From NCBI GenBank assembly GCA_963920665.1, contig OY987263.1:35514547-35578546 (forward strand): a stretch of 64,000 bases of DNA, given 5' to 3'. Position numbers and translations under genes: made by a program. Each line of letters opens with the position of its first letter. Position 1 is the first letter of the stretch. Source of the stretch: Straminergon stramineum (taxonomy: Eukaryota; Streptophyta; Bryopsida; Hypnales; Calliergonaceae). The notes beneath the pieces are model-generated. The model was not told the DNA's origin and did no database searches. It was given only the letters and a program-made list of their open reading frames with translations. Positions 23,131 through 35,964 of this stretch are shown here, piece by piece.

Positions 23131-23402
23131 GGGGTACCCCCAAAATCGTCCTGAACCTAAAAGCGCCCATCTACAGCTAGTGAACATTTCTAAATTCAGT
23201 TGTGTATCTATTTGCATAGAGCGCTTTTCGAAACAAACTTTGACTGTGAATAATTTTTGCACATAATATTCAAATGATGTGTTCTTTGGTGCATTGGAAC
23301 CTCCTTTCTCTTGCCAACAAGGAAATATAAAAATCTGATCAGCCCAATAATAGTAACAATGCACAGTACCAATTTGTGGCACTTTGGGGTGTACCTACCT
23401 TA
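23126..23402. mobile_element. TA-flanked MITE with AGGKRGGTAC ends
   Basis: TAAGGGGGGTACCCCCAAAA at 23126 pairs with ACTTTGGGGTGTACCTACCTTA ending at 23402 (a few mismatches). It shares the border layout of the AGGTAGG group and the AACCTAAAAGYGCC block with the foldbacks at 12981 and 15675. Confidence 0.55.
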
Positions 23403-26400
23403 TGTGTCTTGCAAAATGTACCGCACAAGAAGAAGTGGGACTGCAATAGGTTTGTCCAAAGTTGTGCCTGTTGTAGATTGAGTTACCTTATCATTCCCAT
23501 CTTATTGATAATTTGTTTGTTTCTTGGCTTTTCACATATATGAATTCATTTATTTTGGGGCAAGGAAGAGAAGAACAGCAACAACCCATTAGAAAACAAC
23601 ACAATAAAATACTAGTGGAAACAAGGGCATTTTCCGTGTAGACTACGGAAAAGACTTGAGAAGACCTACCATGGCAAGAGTCAAGTTTGTCATCATGATG
23701 GAAGTCTTCTTGTGGGTCATTTTCTAGTCGGCACATTGGATAATTCCGCTAGTGAAGCAACGTAGGTAGGTCACTGAGAGAAACTCTACTTTGACACTTA
23801 GAAGGTGCTTTCATTCCTACAATAGTCTTGAGGTACATTATTTTTTGGCAAGATGGAGTTTTCGGTCAACAATTTATGAATGGGATATTCATTTCTTTTT
23901 CTTTTAAATTTTCAAACAACCAATGTGGTTGAGGAGTAGCTTTGAGGTGAATAACAATTTTCATAGCATTTGACTACATGGTTAAAACGTTATTTTGTGA
24001 TGTGTAGTTTCTTTTGAAGCCTAAGCAAGCAAATTAGAAAAATTCTTTTTTGAAATAAAAATTTGAAAACATGCTTTTCTGTATTTATATGTAGTTGAAA
24101 AGATTTAAATCACTATGTTTGATTTATGAGATGAGTGTTAGGAGGAGTTTTAGTTGGGAAAGCTAGCATGTGAGTAAAGAATCTATGAGCCTATCAACCT
24201 AGGAGTCTATATTGAAAACACCTTCTATGGTTATAGGTACCTATGTTTTAAACTATTTCTATGTTATAATGTACCTATATTATAGGTACATATGTTATAA
24301 ACACCTTCAAATGGTTGTAGGTACATACCTACAACTAGGTTCAAGGCTCTTTTTAATTATACATTATCTCTTTCTACTTATTATTTTTTTCTAGAATGAT
24401 TATGAAATATGATTTTTGAAGTTTTTCATATATACTTCCAACTTATTTCTAGAACATATTATGGAGAGATGCAAGTTATACACTAAATGGAATGAATCAA
24501 AGCTTTCTATATAGCCTACAAAATTTACATTCTTGTATTTGAAGTTCTTTAATAACCTCAAAGATAATATTTTTGTTTCATTTCTTAAAATCTAAGAAAG
24601 ACATATTTGCTCTAAATTTTGATTTCATTTTTTTCTTCTAGAAATTTTAGATTCCTCAAGGATTTACAAATCTTCTTTCTTGAAAGACATGTCATTTTTC
24701 TTATATTAAAATGATCAATCATATAAAGTTGGGATAACCTACAAATCCAATTGTTAATTTATTCCACAATTAATTCCAAGTATAAGAGAGGGACTCATTT
24801 TTATTTTCATATGGTTATAAATTAAAATTTTAACCACATCCATATGCAAGAAGATAAAGGAAAGTAAGTTGAGTCATTTCCAACCAATGTTTTCAAGAAG
24901 TTGGTAGACTAGGCCTTGAGGTCTTCATGTCAAAATGTTAGATGCTACAAGTATGCAACATATATTTTCTTCAAACTTAGTTTCCATTCAATTAAACTCT
25001 TTAAGGATAATGGTGATTGAAAGTACTTTATAAACAAGGAAGTTACCTATTATAATATGTTAATCATTTCTTATAGATGTGTACTATGTTTTATTAAAAA
25101 ATAAATTTCAATCAAAGTTTAAATGTTTATATTTTGTTGAAAAAATCATTGTACATAGAAAGTATTAATACTATAAACACCAAAAATGCACACTTAGAAT
25201 TTATATTACTTCATGTTAATAACCTTATAGATTTAGTCCATTGCACTAAAATTCAAATACAAAAAAACAAAAAGGTATTTTGCATATGTATTTTAAGTTC
25301 AAAGCTTCTATATTAATTTGATGCAAATTCTTATTCAATCAATAATTTATATTTTTCCAAGATGGAAGTATAGATCATTTCTAAAATTCATGCATAACAT
25401 CTCTTGTAATGCAAATTCAAAAAAGATAATTTTCTAGATTTGGTAAAAAAAAACTCAACCACTAAAGGTCTAAGCCTAATTGTCACTTATTTTCAACTCT
25501 AGTCTTTGCACATTTTCATTGGTATCAATTGTGAGTACAAGGGAGTGTGGAATTGGGGAGATTTCATAGTGATCTAAATTGGATTTGGGGCAGAATGGGG
25601 TACTTCCACTATATTTCAGTAGTGGGATATTTGAAAAAGCTTAAGGGTTTTCCAAACATTATTTTTTCTTTTGTGGCTTCTTTTTGGCTCTAAGACAAAG
25701 GGGAGGAAGCTTTAAATTGATAGAAGCTATCCTAAGGAAGTTTGAGCAACTACCTTATTCCAAAAGCTAGCTCAAGCTATGTGGGCAAAGCCTCTTTTAG
25801 CATAGATGCTTCTTATGCTTTTGTTTCTCTTTTCTTTTTCTTTGATACAAGGCAAGGAATAGGTTTCTCATCCTCCTTGATCACCTTCAACAAAAAATAT
25901 TGGATGAGAGCATCCACACCTAGGCCCTCAATAGGTTTGACACTTGCCCAACTTGGATGTATATGGTGCTAGGTCCTTCAAAAATATTTTCATGGCACTC
26001 AATTTTAGTGTGTCAAGATATGGCCCTTGAAATCACTATTCACCTTAATTCTAGTGAGTTTTATCCTATTTTTCACTTGGTGATTGATCAAAAGACTACT
26101 ATGGGACATATTTGATAAATTAGAGTGGGAACCACAAATTTTGAGGGCTCTTCAAAAATAAATGTAAACCTTTAGTGCATCAAATTTAGTGAGTGCTAGT
26201 GTGGATGCTATAAGAAGTTTTGTTCATGCATAGGGGAAGTCTAGAAAATGAGCATTGTATCTAAAGTATTGGGCTTTTTGGATTTGAGAACCTCTAAGGA
26301 ATGTTGGTCTTTTGTTATATTTTGTTGGTAGCTTATTAGGAAAATTAAGGGATAAAATTGCATAGATCTTCCAAGGCATCCAAACCTTCTCTTTTGTCCA

Positions 26401-27373
26401 TAGCCAATAAATAATTTGCAATACGTGTGAGGCTTAGCATTTACAGAAATTAAATGTGAGGAGGCTTGAGTAGAATCTTACTCAAATATTTTATGACTGT
26501 TGCTACTCCTACAAAGACATAGTGAATTTGTTTGTTGCATTGAATTTAATCCCTAAAGGACAATTGTCTATTGAAAGGACAAATGAATGTTTAGATAGAT
26601 TCCTCAAAGTCAATTTCAATGGATCTCTTTGAAATTTTGACACTAGGTGCTTCTACTAATCACCTTTGGAAGAAGGAAAAAGAAGTACAATCAAATGCCT
26701 AAGTGAAAAGACATGCTATCCAAAAAAATTGGACACTTCAAGCAATTTGAAATCTTTTGTTAAAGCCCTCATCTACTTTTGAAATTTGGCATGTATGTAA
26801 CCAATATGATATGGTATGAAATTGTCAAAAAATCCACTAATTTTAGTTCTAAAATCACACTCCAAGAGGAGTCAAACTTTCTTAACTATATTGAAAAAAA
26901 CACATTCTCTTCTAACTTCAAATGCTTTTACCTCTAAAGCAATTCAATATTTTTACACCCAAAATTGCTTCCGAAAGTAGTAATCAAAAAATTGTTAGTG
27001 TCTTGTTGGATTACTTGACCTCCTCGTATCATAGCTTTGTAGAGTGATTTAGAGTAGGTAAGCTTTTATTTGCTTCTAAAATTTTGCATGAGTATATTCA
27101 ATATTAAGTTATAGTTCTCAAAGGCATAAAGGTTCAATTGTGAGAAGAGCAAAAATCTCACTCGAGGAGGGCTCAAAGTTTGTTGTCCCTATCTTGTAGG
27201 TTTGAAAAAACCGTTTTTTACACTTGTAAACATTATAAACTTGCAATCTACGAGGTCTAAAGGGTTGAATTATTTTGCATACATTGACCTAATTTTCTAC
27301 TATACTTTTGTACGGTTGGAGTTCAAAAAATTTGGTCAATGCACCCAAAAGTGACAATTATGGGCAATTTCTC

Positions 27374-28242
27374 TTAACCCCCAAATTCCCAAGGCCATTT
27401 TTGGGAATTGAAATCCACTCAAAATTTTCATTATCAATGCAATCAATAAAAAGTTTCAATACTTCTTTTTTTGCATATTCAACTATAGGATCTTGCACTG
27501 GACTAGTATGAGAATGTATGGAAGGAATTTCAAAAACTTTGACCATATCCATTACAAAATACAATCAATTTTTTTCCTAGTTTAATTAGATTATAAGGCT
27601 TTGAATCCTCTTATTTCAAAATTTTGAACTATAGATTGTGAATGAAATATTTCTATATTAAGGAATTGAATTGAGGGTTCACGAAAAGAATCCACCCTCC
27701 TCATCTGTGATTTTCACTCTTTTAAAAAATTGTTTAATCAAAGTAGGTATAAGTAGAAAGGAAAACTACATTGTTGCTAGCTTTGAGATGGAATTGAGCA
27801 AACTAATCCCAATGGTGAGATTGTTTTGAAAAATCAAACTATACCATTTGCACCTTTTTTTTAAATTGTCAAAATTGAGTTCATAAACGGACCTATTACA
27901 TTATTTTTTCAAGAATTTTCTAAGATTGCCTATAAAACAAAAAAACTTATCTATATAAAATGAATCAACTCTCTCTACATAGAAAAAATGTAATTTATAA
28001 GAAATAATTTCGAAGAAAATTCTTTCAGTTTTTTTAATTGCCCACACTTGGTTGTTTTGAGCTTATTATGGCATATCTTTGCTCATGGGCACTAATTGAA
28101 ATAAAAATTAAATTCCTAAAAAACTAAGCAACTTTTGTATCTTGAAAAGAAGTTTCAAAATTTTGTTAAAAATTAAGATCATAGATACCTATCCAAACCA
28201 TTAGGAGTCTCTCAAGGGGTTTCTTAAGACTTTTGGGGTTAA
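27374..28242. mobile_element. TTAA-flanked MITE
   Basis: TTAACCCCCAAATTCCCAAG begins at 27374, and CTTTTGGGGTTAA ends at 28242. The interior (AGGATCTTGCACTGGACTAG, TATGAGAATGTATGGAAG) is homologous to the VTE6 intron element and to 38706-39539. Length is about 0.87 kb. There is no coding capacity. Confidence 0.6.
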
Positions 28243-29978
28243 AAAACAAAAATAGATGACTAGGAAAACAATCTATGATAAGACCCACAAGTTGACTAAG
28301 TTGCCATGTTGGAGTCTTTTCATGGATCATTTTCTTGGTTTGCACATAGCAACTTATATCATATTGTTTCTACTAATAAACATCCTTTGTCCTTTAGAGG
28401 TTAACCTCTATGTGCTTGAACTATACATTGTAAGGTCAAATTTGAAAAATCATAAAAAATAACTCTTCTAAAATATGTATATTGCACTTAACTCCTAGGG
28501 TTGACAAAAATTAAATAAAAAGGTTGAATTTTTTTGGAAAACAAATAAATTAATGTTGATCCTAGTAGCCATGTACAATATACATATGTTAATGCTGAAA
28601 ATATATAAATTAATGCTAAAAATGCCAAACTATCACAAAATGGGCTGCCACCAAATCTGAGAATAATAAATTTATCACCCTCTAAATGGTCTTCTAATGA
28701 AGGTATTGAATTATTGGAATTGAAAAAATAGGAAAATTTTAATAATTCTAAAAGCAACTTCCACACCACTTTTTGCAACTTTAATTAAATATTTGACATA
28801 AAATGTTGATCTTGATAGTCAAGTACGGTATTATCAATTCATATATAGCATTGTTTCTTCTTTTCATACACACATTAAACTATCTTTCTTGAAGCTTCCT
28901 CAATAAAATTAGTATTAAATTGAATGAAATGTATTTTTCAATATATTTATCATCCACTAGGTGGATGGTTGGGCATTGGGGGGGGTGATTACAAGTTTGG
29001 TGAGTCATGGAAGAGAACAATTTTCATGTCGCAATGCCCTTATAATTGAAATGATTGTTTAGAAAAAAAAATCTTCTTAACCTCTAATGATATAGGGGAG
29101 GTATTTTCAAAATGGTCAAAACTCTCAAGAACTTAAACAATTTTTTTTTCTCATTGTTTTCTAGAATTGAATAGAATGTAACCATAGGATCTAGTAGTTC
29201 ACATTGAGAGTGAGCACCTTAAAAAAATTCAGATTATTTGACTACACAATTTAGTAGATATTTAAGTTTGAAGTTTTATTTGGGTCAATGAAAAATCATG
29301 GTAGTGCACTTTAAAGGAGCATATATTAGTAGGAATATCTGAAATGATGACTCACAAATGCTTAAACCAAACTTCTATTTTTTTGCTTAATAACAAACCA
29401 AATCTTAAGCCAAGTCTACATGTAAAACTACCAAGTCTTCTATTTAGAACTTGGGTAGATTAGAAAAGTAGCTATTTATGGTACTTCTATTCATGCATTA
29501 CTCTAAGTTGCTTCAAGTTTCCAAATGTAGTGTTTCCTACTGAGTCTATGATCCATTGTAGGAGCCTACATTGTGTTGCTTTTGAAATTTTGCAACAATT
29601 CCCCAAATATTATGCATAAATTTTGCATTCCATTTGTAATATCATTCACTACAATTTTCAAAAATTAAATAAGATGTTGCCATTGGAAGGTATTAAATCA
29701 CTTACATTGACAATTTAACCCCTAAGAGTCCCATGGGAGGAAGGTTGTTATAGGTTTTGAGCTTTGTTGACAAAATACATTATGGCATAAGAAGAATCTA
29801 GACTTAAGATCTTCACTTTTGCAATATTTTCTTTTCTTTCAATCCTTGCATGAACTCATTTAGAACCATGCCAAGCACTATTACTATTATACACGCATAG
29901 TTGTGTTTGGCACAATATTTAAGGTGGGTTGCCCCACTATCTAATAAAGTGGGATTCATTGCCCCTCATGCATCCCTT

Positions 29979-30290
29979 TAAAGTAGGAGGTCCATAAAGT
30001 GCCTATTTGAGAGCTAGGATTTAATTAGGGGAGGTTAGACTTCATGAAATATTTTTTCAATAAAATTTCCTACAAAGACAAATTGAACTAGCATCTAACC
30101 CAAGTCGTTTTGTATTTTGTGGAGCTTTGTGGAAATAGTTATGGATTTTTGAAGTTAAAATGCAGTGGTCACTAAAAGCATTCACCTCTTGAAATGTATA
30201 TTTTTTGTACATTGCTACTACTATGAAAAAGAAGAAAAAAAAGCAAATATTGTACATTTTAGAAAGTGGATGCTTTTTAGAGCCTAAGTG
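29979..30290. mobile_element. Relative of the 14911-15244 MITE
   Basis: Starting TAAAGTAGGAGGTCCA, the sequence follows the 14911 element for about 300 bp (GAGAGCTAGGATTTAA/AAGAGCTGAAACCGG, ATCTAACCCAAGTCGTTT, TTTTTGAAGTTAAAATG, ATTGTACATTTTAGAAAG). The right border is eroded. Another partial copy lies near 31600-31740. Confidence 0.6.
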
Positions 30291-30835
30291 CATTATAGAC
30301 TTCCACCCAAATGACCCAATGGATGTTGGCTCTCTTGAGGAATAAGGTGATAGTGTGACACTATCTTATTTGAGACATAAGGTAGACCACCCTATTATTG
30401 CCAATTTCCAATTTTGGCCATCCCACTTTTGGCCCCATTGCCACCACAAAATTCATCCAAATTTGTCTATTTCATGACAAAATCAATGCATTAATGACAA
30501 CAAGGGGTAACATGTCACTCTTTTATTGGTAAATACTTCAGTGCTCATAGATACAAAGAATGGTGATTATGGGTTGTTTCGAGGACATTTATGGCTCCAT
30601 TGTATGGGAGATTTTATAATTTTAGGACAGACTACTTCAAAAATCCATAGAAATTATAATTTTAATTGAAAAATTATAATTCCACTTAAGTTTGATTCAT
30701 GAAACAAGTACACATTTGTGTGCTCTTCAGGGAATTGTCTCCAAGATATTCAGGGCCAGTTTATACTTGGAGCTAGATTAAAGGTTGGCCAGAAGTCTTC
30801 AACTTTGAACCAATAGGATCACTCAATTTCTTCAA

Positions 30836-30943
30836 ATCCGGCCTAAGGGCTTTATACTTGAGGCCGGATGGAAATACGACTCATCCTACGTGTCGCCTTA
30901 GGTGGCATGGTTTTGGCCCCAAACCATCCGGCCCCAAGGGAGC
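30836..30943. repeat. GC-rich inverted repeat patch, copy 1
   Basis: AGGCCGGATGG and CCATCCGGCC lie about 55 bp apart in an otherwise AT-rich region. The same words, with the neighbouring CTAAGGGCTTTA and GGCCC blocks, recur at 32548-32660. Confidence 0.5.
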
Positions 30944-32126
30944 AATCAAGATGAGGTTTTTGGTGGCCCGAACTCCCATCTTGAGCCGGATTGGAGCCGA
31001 ATTTGGGCTCCTCCATTGGATCTTACAAATCTCTACCATCAATGAAAATTTCATTTTTATTTTTCACATAAGCTCCTCCATCTCTCGTTGCGCATCTTGT
31101 CTATCTACCATTTTTGGTCTATCACTAATTTTGCTAATCATCAATATTTTTATTTTTGTTTTCCATTTATCACATTGAAGTGATTCAATGATTGGCCATA
31201 TGCAAATAGAGCCCTTGGAGGAGGATATGATGAAAATTTTCAAATGAAAAAAAATGAAAATTACCTTTCTTGATCATTTATTAAAAATATAAATTAACTT
31301 CAAAGAATTAAATGATTTTTTTTAAAGTATTTTTAAAAATATTTGAAACAAACTTAATTGCCTACATGCTAGAAGTTACCATTAGTGGATTGTTCATAAT
31401 TTTCTATCCTAATGTTGGCTTTTGAAAGGAGGTTCCTACACACCAAAGAACGTGGCATTTGGATACCGTATTATATTTCTATGTTCCAAAATAGTTTTAT
31501 CAAAATAAGGTAGTTTTCTCTTCAAGTGACCATTTAAGATTTGATTGCCTTCTGGGGGAAGCTGGACTCTTTTAAAAAAATCTTTCAAATTGTAGTAGGA
31601 ATAAAATTGAATTTGCATCTAACACAAGTTGTTTCATATTTTTTTGGACCTTTGTGTATGTAGTTACAAAATTTTGAAGTTGAAATGTAGTGATTACTAA
31701 AAGTGATCACCTCCTTCAATGTACATTCACTAGTGAAAAACAATGTCATAGTCAACAAAAACTAGTTGACATTCTTTTGTGTTTTTAGCCAAAAAATAGA
31801 AAATTTGTGTTGATTGCAATACAGTTTCTAGAAATTTGTGTTCTATGTAATACAATTTTTAGAAAACATCAATTTTTTTTTTTTTGTTTGAAACACTATT
31901 TTCTACTAGTGATTGCTGATACATTTTCCAACGGTACCAAAAACTTGACTGGGGGACGCATAGTCTAGGAGACCTCAACGTAACAAACAAAACAAAACAA
32001 ACAAACAACCTAATTTAAGGTATGGATAATCCTAAAATATATATAAAAATGAAGTTGGCTCATTTAAGTATGATTTTGAAAAAGCAAAAGAAGTAGAAAA
32101 AAATAGGAAGAAAAAGGGAAAAGTTC

Positions 32127-32129
<3 letters not shown>

Positions 32130-32174
<45 letters not shown>
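32130..32174. repeat. (TA)n microsatellite
   Basis: About 22 TA units, followed by poly-T and TTTATTTATTTA. Flanks are purine-rich with repeated GGAAAAAG words. Confidence 0.9.
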
Positions 32175-32179
<5 letters not shown>

Positions 32180-32547
32180 TTTTTAAATTATTTATTTATT
32201 TATTTAATTCAAAAAACAAAAAGAGAATGGATAAGGTTCAAATAAAGTAAAGAATCTATTTTTTCCAATTAGGAAAAATAGGAGGAGAAAGGAAAAAGTT
32301 TCAGAAACGAGAGAAAAAAATTCTTTCTTTTATTTTTGAAATAGGGTAAATAGGAATAGAAAGGAAGAGGTTCAAAGGAATTTAAAAAAAAATTATTTCT
32401 TCTATTTTTGAAATAGAATAAATAAGAAAGAGAGATAAAAGAAAAAAAAAAGGAATGTGAAGGAAAAAAATTTATATTTATATATATTATTTAATTAAGC
32501 GTTAAGAAAATCAAAGAACATATGAAATAGAAATTGGGCCTTAGAAT

Positions 32548-32660
32548 CTGGCCCAAGGACTTTACATTAACTGGGGCTGGATGGAAAAACTGGGACCAGA
32601 TTGCGGGCTGCATTGAAGGCAAATCCAGCCGGCCTTCCATCCGGCCCCAGGCCTAATATG
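32548..32660. repeat. GC-rich inverted repeat patch, copy 2
   Basis: GGCCCAAGGACTTTACATTA..GGGCTGGATGG on one side and CCATCCGGCCCCAGGCCTAA on the other form a foldback related to 30836-30943. Confidence 0.5.
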
Positions 32661-32742
32661 AACCGGACCTCAGAGTGCAAATCAGGTTGGTAATAGGCTT
32701 GTCGACCTTATTGTATATCAAAGGAGGTCTATTCCCCGCTTT

Positions 32743-32777
32743 CATCCATCCATTCATCCATCCATTCATCCATCCAC
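32743..32777. repeat. CATCCATCCATT simple repeat
   Basis: Three units of 12 bp lie head to tail. Confidence 0.85.
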
Positions 32778-33141
32778 CCCATCGAACCTTTCCAAGTCTT
32801 GGCTCCCAGTCACTGACGCGGAAACCATGTTGAGCGTCTGCCACTTGGCGCCCCCACAGGGCCCAAATGCCCAAGTAACCCTGTTCACCGATGAAGCTCA
32901 TTCCCTTTCCCCGCCTTGCCGACACCGCATGGACCCCAAATCACCGCTCACGACTGAATGCGCCTCTACAGTCAGCTGCATCACCGCATGGAGTCTCCAA
33001 ATCAGAATGTCACTCAAAAATTCTCGCACATGCCTCTTGAGGAACGAATTTTTTTCCCACACCAATCCCGATTGCTCACGGCTTCGAGGGTCACGCGGCA
33101 GTCCAACCACGCTCCGCAGTCACGACACAAGCATTTCCTCC

Positions 33142-33590
33142 TCGCCAAAGTACTTATAAGCAATTCCTTCCCTGGAGTCATGGCACTCATCTTCGGAGAT
33201 TCGAGGATTGGAGCAGAGATTGGGTTTCAGTTCAGGGTGTTGACAATTTTAGCCTTCCGCTCATCTGCTTGCGCCGGGTCGGGATTGTCGATCACTCACG
33301 GCGATTGCACCACCATTCTCCCCTCGCCAAAGTTAGTGTAACCTCGTCTCGAGATTCATGGAAGTCATCTTGTGAGGTTGGACGATTGAAAGAGAAATTA
33401 GGTTGGAGTGGGTGCCAACAATTTGAGTCTTGCTCTCTTTCGGTTATGTTCGAATCCGGACACTTACTCACAGAAATTGCAGCACCATTTCCCCATCTTC
33501 AATTTACGTGTAGCCTCGTCTCTGGATTCTTGGAACATATCCTGTGAGATTGAAAGATTTTAGTGGGTGTCAACAATTCAAGCCTTGAAC
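33142..33590. repeat. Degenerate threefold tandem repeat upstream of the SRPBCC gene
   Basis: Three copies of about 155-180 bp follow each other, marked by GGTGTTGACAATTTTAGCC (33236), GGTGCCAACAATTTGAGTC (33411) and GGTGTCAACAATTCAAGCC (33565). Shared flanking blocks are CCTCGCCAAAGT (33140s, 33322), GATTCNTGGNANNCAT and ATTGCANCACCATTNCCC (33305, 33478). The array ends about 190 bp before the ATG at 33784, so it lies in the promoter or 5' UTR. Confidence 0.7.
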
Positions 33591-33783
33591 TCTTGCATTC
33601 CTCTGTTTCGTTCCGAATTCGGCCTTGCACGATTTCGAGTTGCTTTGGGGTTTCTTGCGAATACTTGAATCGCGTTCCCCGATTCGTCTCCTTCCTCAGT
33701 TCCCCCTTCCACCGTGACCTTGTTACGACCGTGACATTGGGTTGCTGGAATTATTTGCTTCTTCAGAGCATTCAATTCTTGCC

Positions 33784-35072
33784 ATGGGATTGGAGGCTCC
33801 GTCTGTGATTTGGACCGGCGGTGTTCACGTCCTCCTGGACTGCGCTAGTGATCTTGCGTGGTCCACGTTCGCTGATTTCGGAGGTTTATGCAAGTGGAAC
33901 CCTGCCATCACGGTATGTGATTTGGTGGAGGGGAAGAACAATGAGCCTGGGAGCGTTCGCTACTGCAAAGGGACGTCGCCGGACTCGTGGGTGTACGAGC
34001 GCTTGCTTGTCCACGACGAGCAGGAGCAGTTCTGCAAGTACCGGATGGAGGAGAATCGGTTCAGGTTCCGGGATGGAGTGCAAGGCTACGTCTCGCAGAT
34101 TCAGGTGAAGCTCCGCTTGCTTGCAATTCAGTCCTCCACAGTTTGATTTTCAGGTTTTTGATTTGGGAAGATTGTGAATTTTTTGTGATTTGGGAAGATG
34201 GATTGGTTTTTCATTTGAGGAATATTGTGAGGTTCTTGATTTGGGAAGCATGAAGCATTTCTTGAGGGAGTACCAGAAATGGGCGTCAGAGTGTGCAACT
34301 TCAACTGCAGGATTTCTCTTTTCCCCTTCCATTTTGAGCCGTGTGTGATTCCCAGTCCCAAATTCTTGACAATAGTGCCTGTCGTTGTTTTCAAAGCTTA
34401 TTAAGAATTGTCTCTTATCCTTGGACACAAATCTTTCACTCTTACATCCACAAGGGTGCATTCGGACTAGGAGGCTCCACTACATCTCCATTCAATCTGA
34501 ATCCTCTATCAATGTTAAAATATTTCCTTTGATGTGGATGTATTCTACGTAGATTACAGTGAACACATTGAAATTCGAACCCCTTTCACTTTCACTTTCA
34601 CTTTCACTTCAGCCTTGTTCACTTGGCACAAAAACTGAAAGATAAAGTGGCAAACATTGCGCTGATTAATACTATTGCATTGCATTTTAAACCTTCTTTG
34701 TCACCAATCTCGATGAACGAAGTTATGTTAGTTCACAATATCCTTTTGATCGCATCACCATAGTTTCACCTGGAATTTGTGTTAGCACTTAGCTGACGAT
34801 GTTATGGAACTTGGGGAGTGCAGTTTCGTGACGCTGGCAATGGGAAGACGAGTGTAGACTGGACTTACACAGTGGAACCCGTGGCGACTCAAACGTACGA
34901 GCAGTTCACGACATTCATGAGGGGATTCTACTTGTACAATCTCAACATCCTCCAATCCGCAGCCAATGCAGCAACCTCCACCACCGCCACTGCCTTGGAA
35001 TCTGCACAGAACCAGCAAAAGCCTCTCAAAACCTCCGCAACCACCTGCAAGCCCATTCAGTTGAGATCATAA
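33784..35072 (+). CDS. SRPBCC/polyketide-cyclase-like protein (lachrymatory-factor-synthase-like)
   Basis: Two exons, 33784-34104 and 34824-35072, join in phase 0 across CAG|GTGAAG...GTGCAG|TTT and encode 189 aa. The N-terminal part has the family pattern of plant START/Bet v1-fold proteins: WTGGVHVLLDCASDLAWSTFADFGGLCKWNPAI, then a CDLVEG..EPGSVRYCKG block and the ERLLVHDE strand. Exon 2 gives the DWTYTVEP strand and a final helix (YEQFTTFMRGFYLYNLNIL). In this family a hydrophobic cavity binds small lipids or intermediates; the best-known member is onion lachrymatory factor synthase. The exact ligand here cannot be read from sequence. A Thr/Ala/Ser-rich tail of about 35 residues follows the domain. 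Length fits the family. The start is the first ATG in frame and lies directly before the fold. Confidence 0.82.
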
Positions 35073-35529
35073 CTTGGAATCCACCGACCGAATTCAAGGT
35101 ATACCTTCGTCGATTTCATGGAATAGAGACTTACTAGCTCGTTGGGACACGTTATACTCTTTGGGATTACTCCGCTGCTGTAAAGAGTTGTCTTGCAAGC
35201 TAACTTACTTGCAATACGTAGCAATTTATCTCATGCAACTGAGAGAGAAACTACAGCCAAGAAGTGGTTCGCGTAAACGAAGAGTTTGTTCATCTAAGAT
35301 TCCACCATTGACTTCGAAAATGTCATGCAATCAGCTTCAGAAGAGGAGATGGGTCGAAGCACAAAATGTACGCGTTGGTGTGCTAATTGCGTGCAAGGGA
35401 CACCCTGGCTCTCTAGCTAGAGTGGCAGTCTAGGAGTGGGTGAAATGTATTCTTGTGAACTTAGGAGACAAAGTTATGCTGCTATGTTGTAGTCACGGTG
35501 TTCATATAACTCTAGATTGTCTCTCAAGT
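35073..35529 (+). other. Probable 3' UTR of the SRPBCC gene
   Basis: An open frame (35074-35433) follows the stop immediately but shows no family likeness or splice support. The composition is intermediate between exon and spacer. I read it as untranslated sequence. Confidence 0.4.
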
Positions 35530-35759
35530 TTAACCCTTGAACGCCGGGCTGGTGCCTGTGGAAATCAGCCATTTTAGAACCGTGTGACATCATCCACTTT
35601 AGAAAAACCAAAAATATTCATTGGGAGTCAAACTACTATAGAAGATCTTCCCTTTTCACCCTTAATTCCGAGGATGAATAGTTGCAATTCTGTCCTATAC
35701 AAGAGAATTCCTTGTCATTCATTGGACAATAAACATCCGTGGCATCCTTTAGGGGTTAA
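35530..35759. mobile_element. Small TTAA-flanked MITE, copy B
   Basis: TTAACCCTTGAACGCCGGG (35530) and GGCATCCTTTAGGGGTTAA (to 35759) border a 222-bp element. TTAA is intact on both sides. It is a relative of 22263-22494; a further fragment lies at about 41700-41825. Confidence 0.7.
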
Positions 35760-35964
35760 ACACCGGGATCTAATTATTTTTGGTTGTAAGAATGGGGGAA
35801 CTGGGTGTTCAAGACATTGACTGCCATTTTGTGCCCAATATTCTATAGAAATATTGGTAGCCAACTTGCCAAATGTATATTTGTTAGTTTTTTAGAAAGA
35901 TGAGAACAATTGTTCCAACATTATTATTCTTTTCTTTTTGATTCAATAGGGACAAGCCTGTTTC

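Larger units (their letters stand above)
19418..32540. other. Gene desert made of AT-rich repeats and MITEs
   Basis: Over 13 kb I found no frame that looks coding. Open frames are short and reflect A/T bias. The recognisable content is inverted-repeat elements, a 21-bp tandem repeat, simple repeats and a GC-richer patch near 30.8-31.0 kb, listed separately. The stretch 24-27.3 kb shows no clear structure. Confidence 0.55.

Noticed and set aside
30858..31178. Plus-strand ORF of 106 codons
   Set aside because: It crosses a repeat patch, then runs into an Ile/Phe-rich AT tract; nothing protein-like was recognised.
32130..32174. (TA)n tract as a possible origin or regulatory element
   Set aside because: Simple microsatellite in a gene desert with no other supporting signal.
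32653..33341. Several ORFs of 90-127 codons on both strands
   Set aside because: They overlap in all frames within GC-richer repeat and upstream sequence, with no domain or splice support.
35074..35433. Plus-strand ORF of 119 codons directly after the SRPBCC stop
   Set aside because: Starts two bases after a stop, has no family likeness and is best read as 3' UTR.
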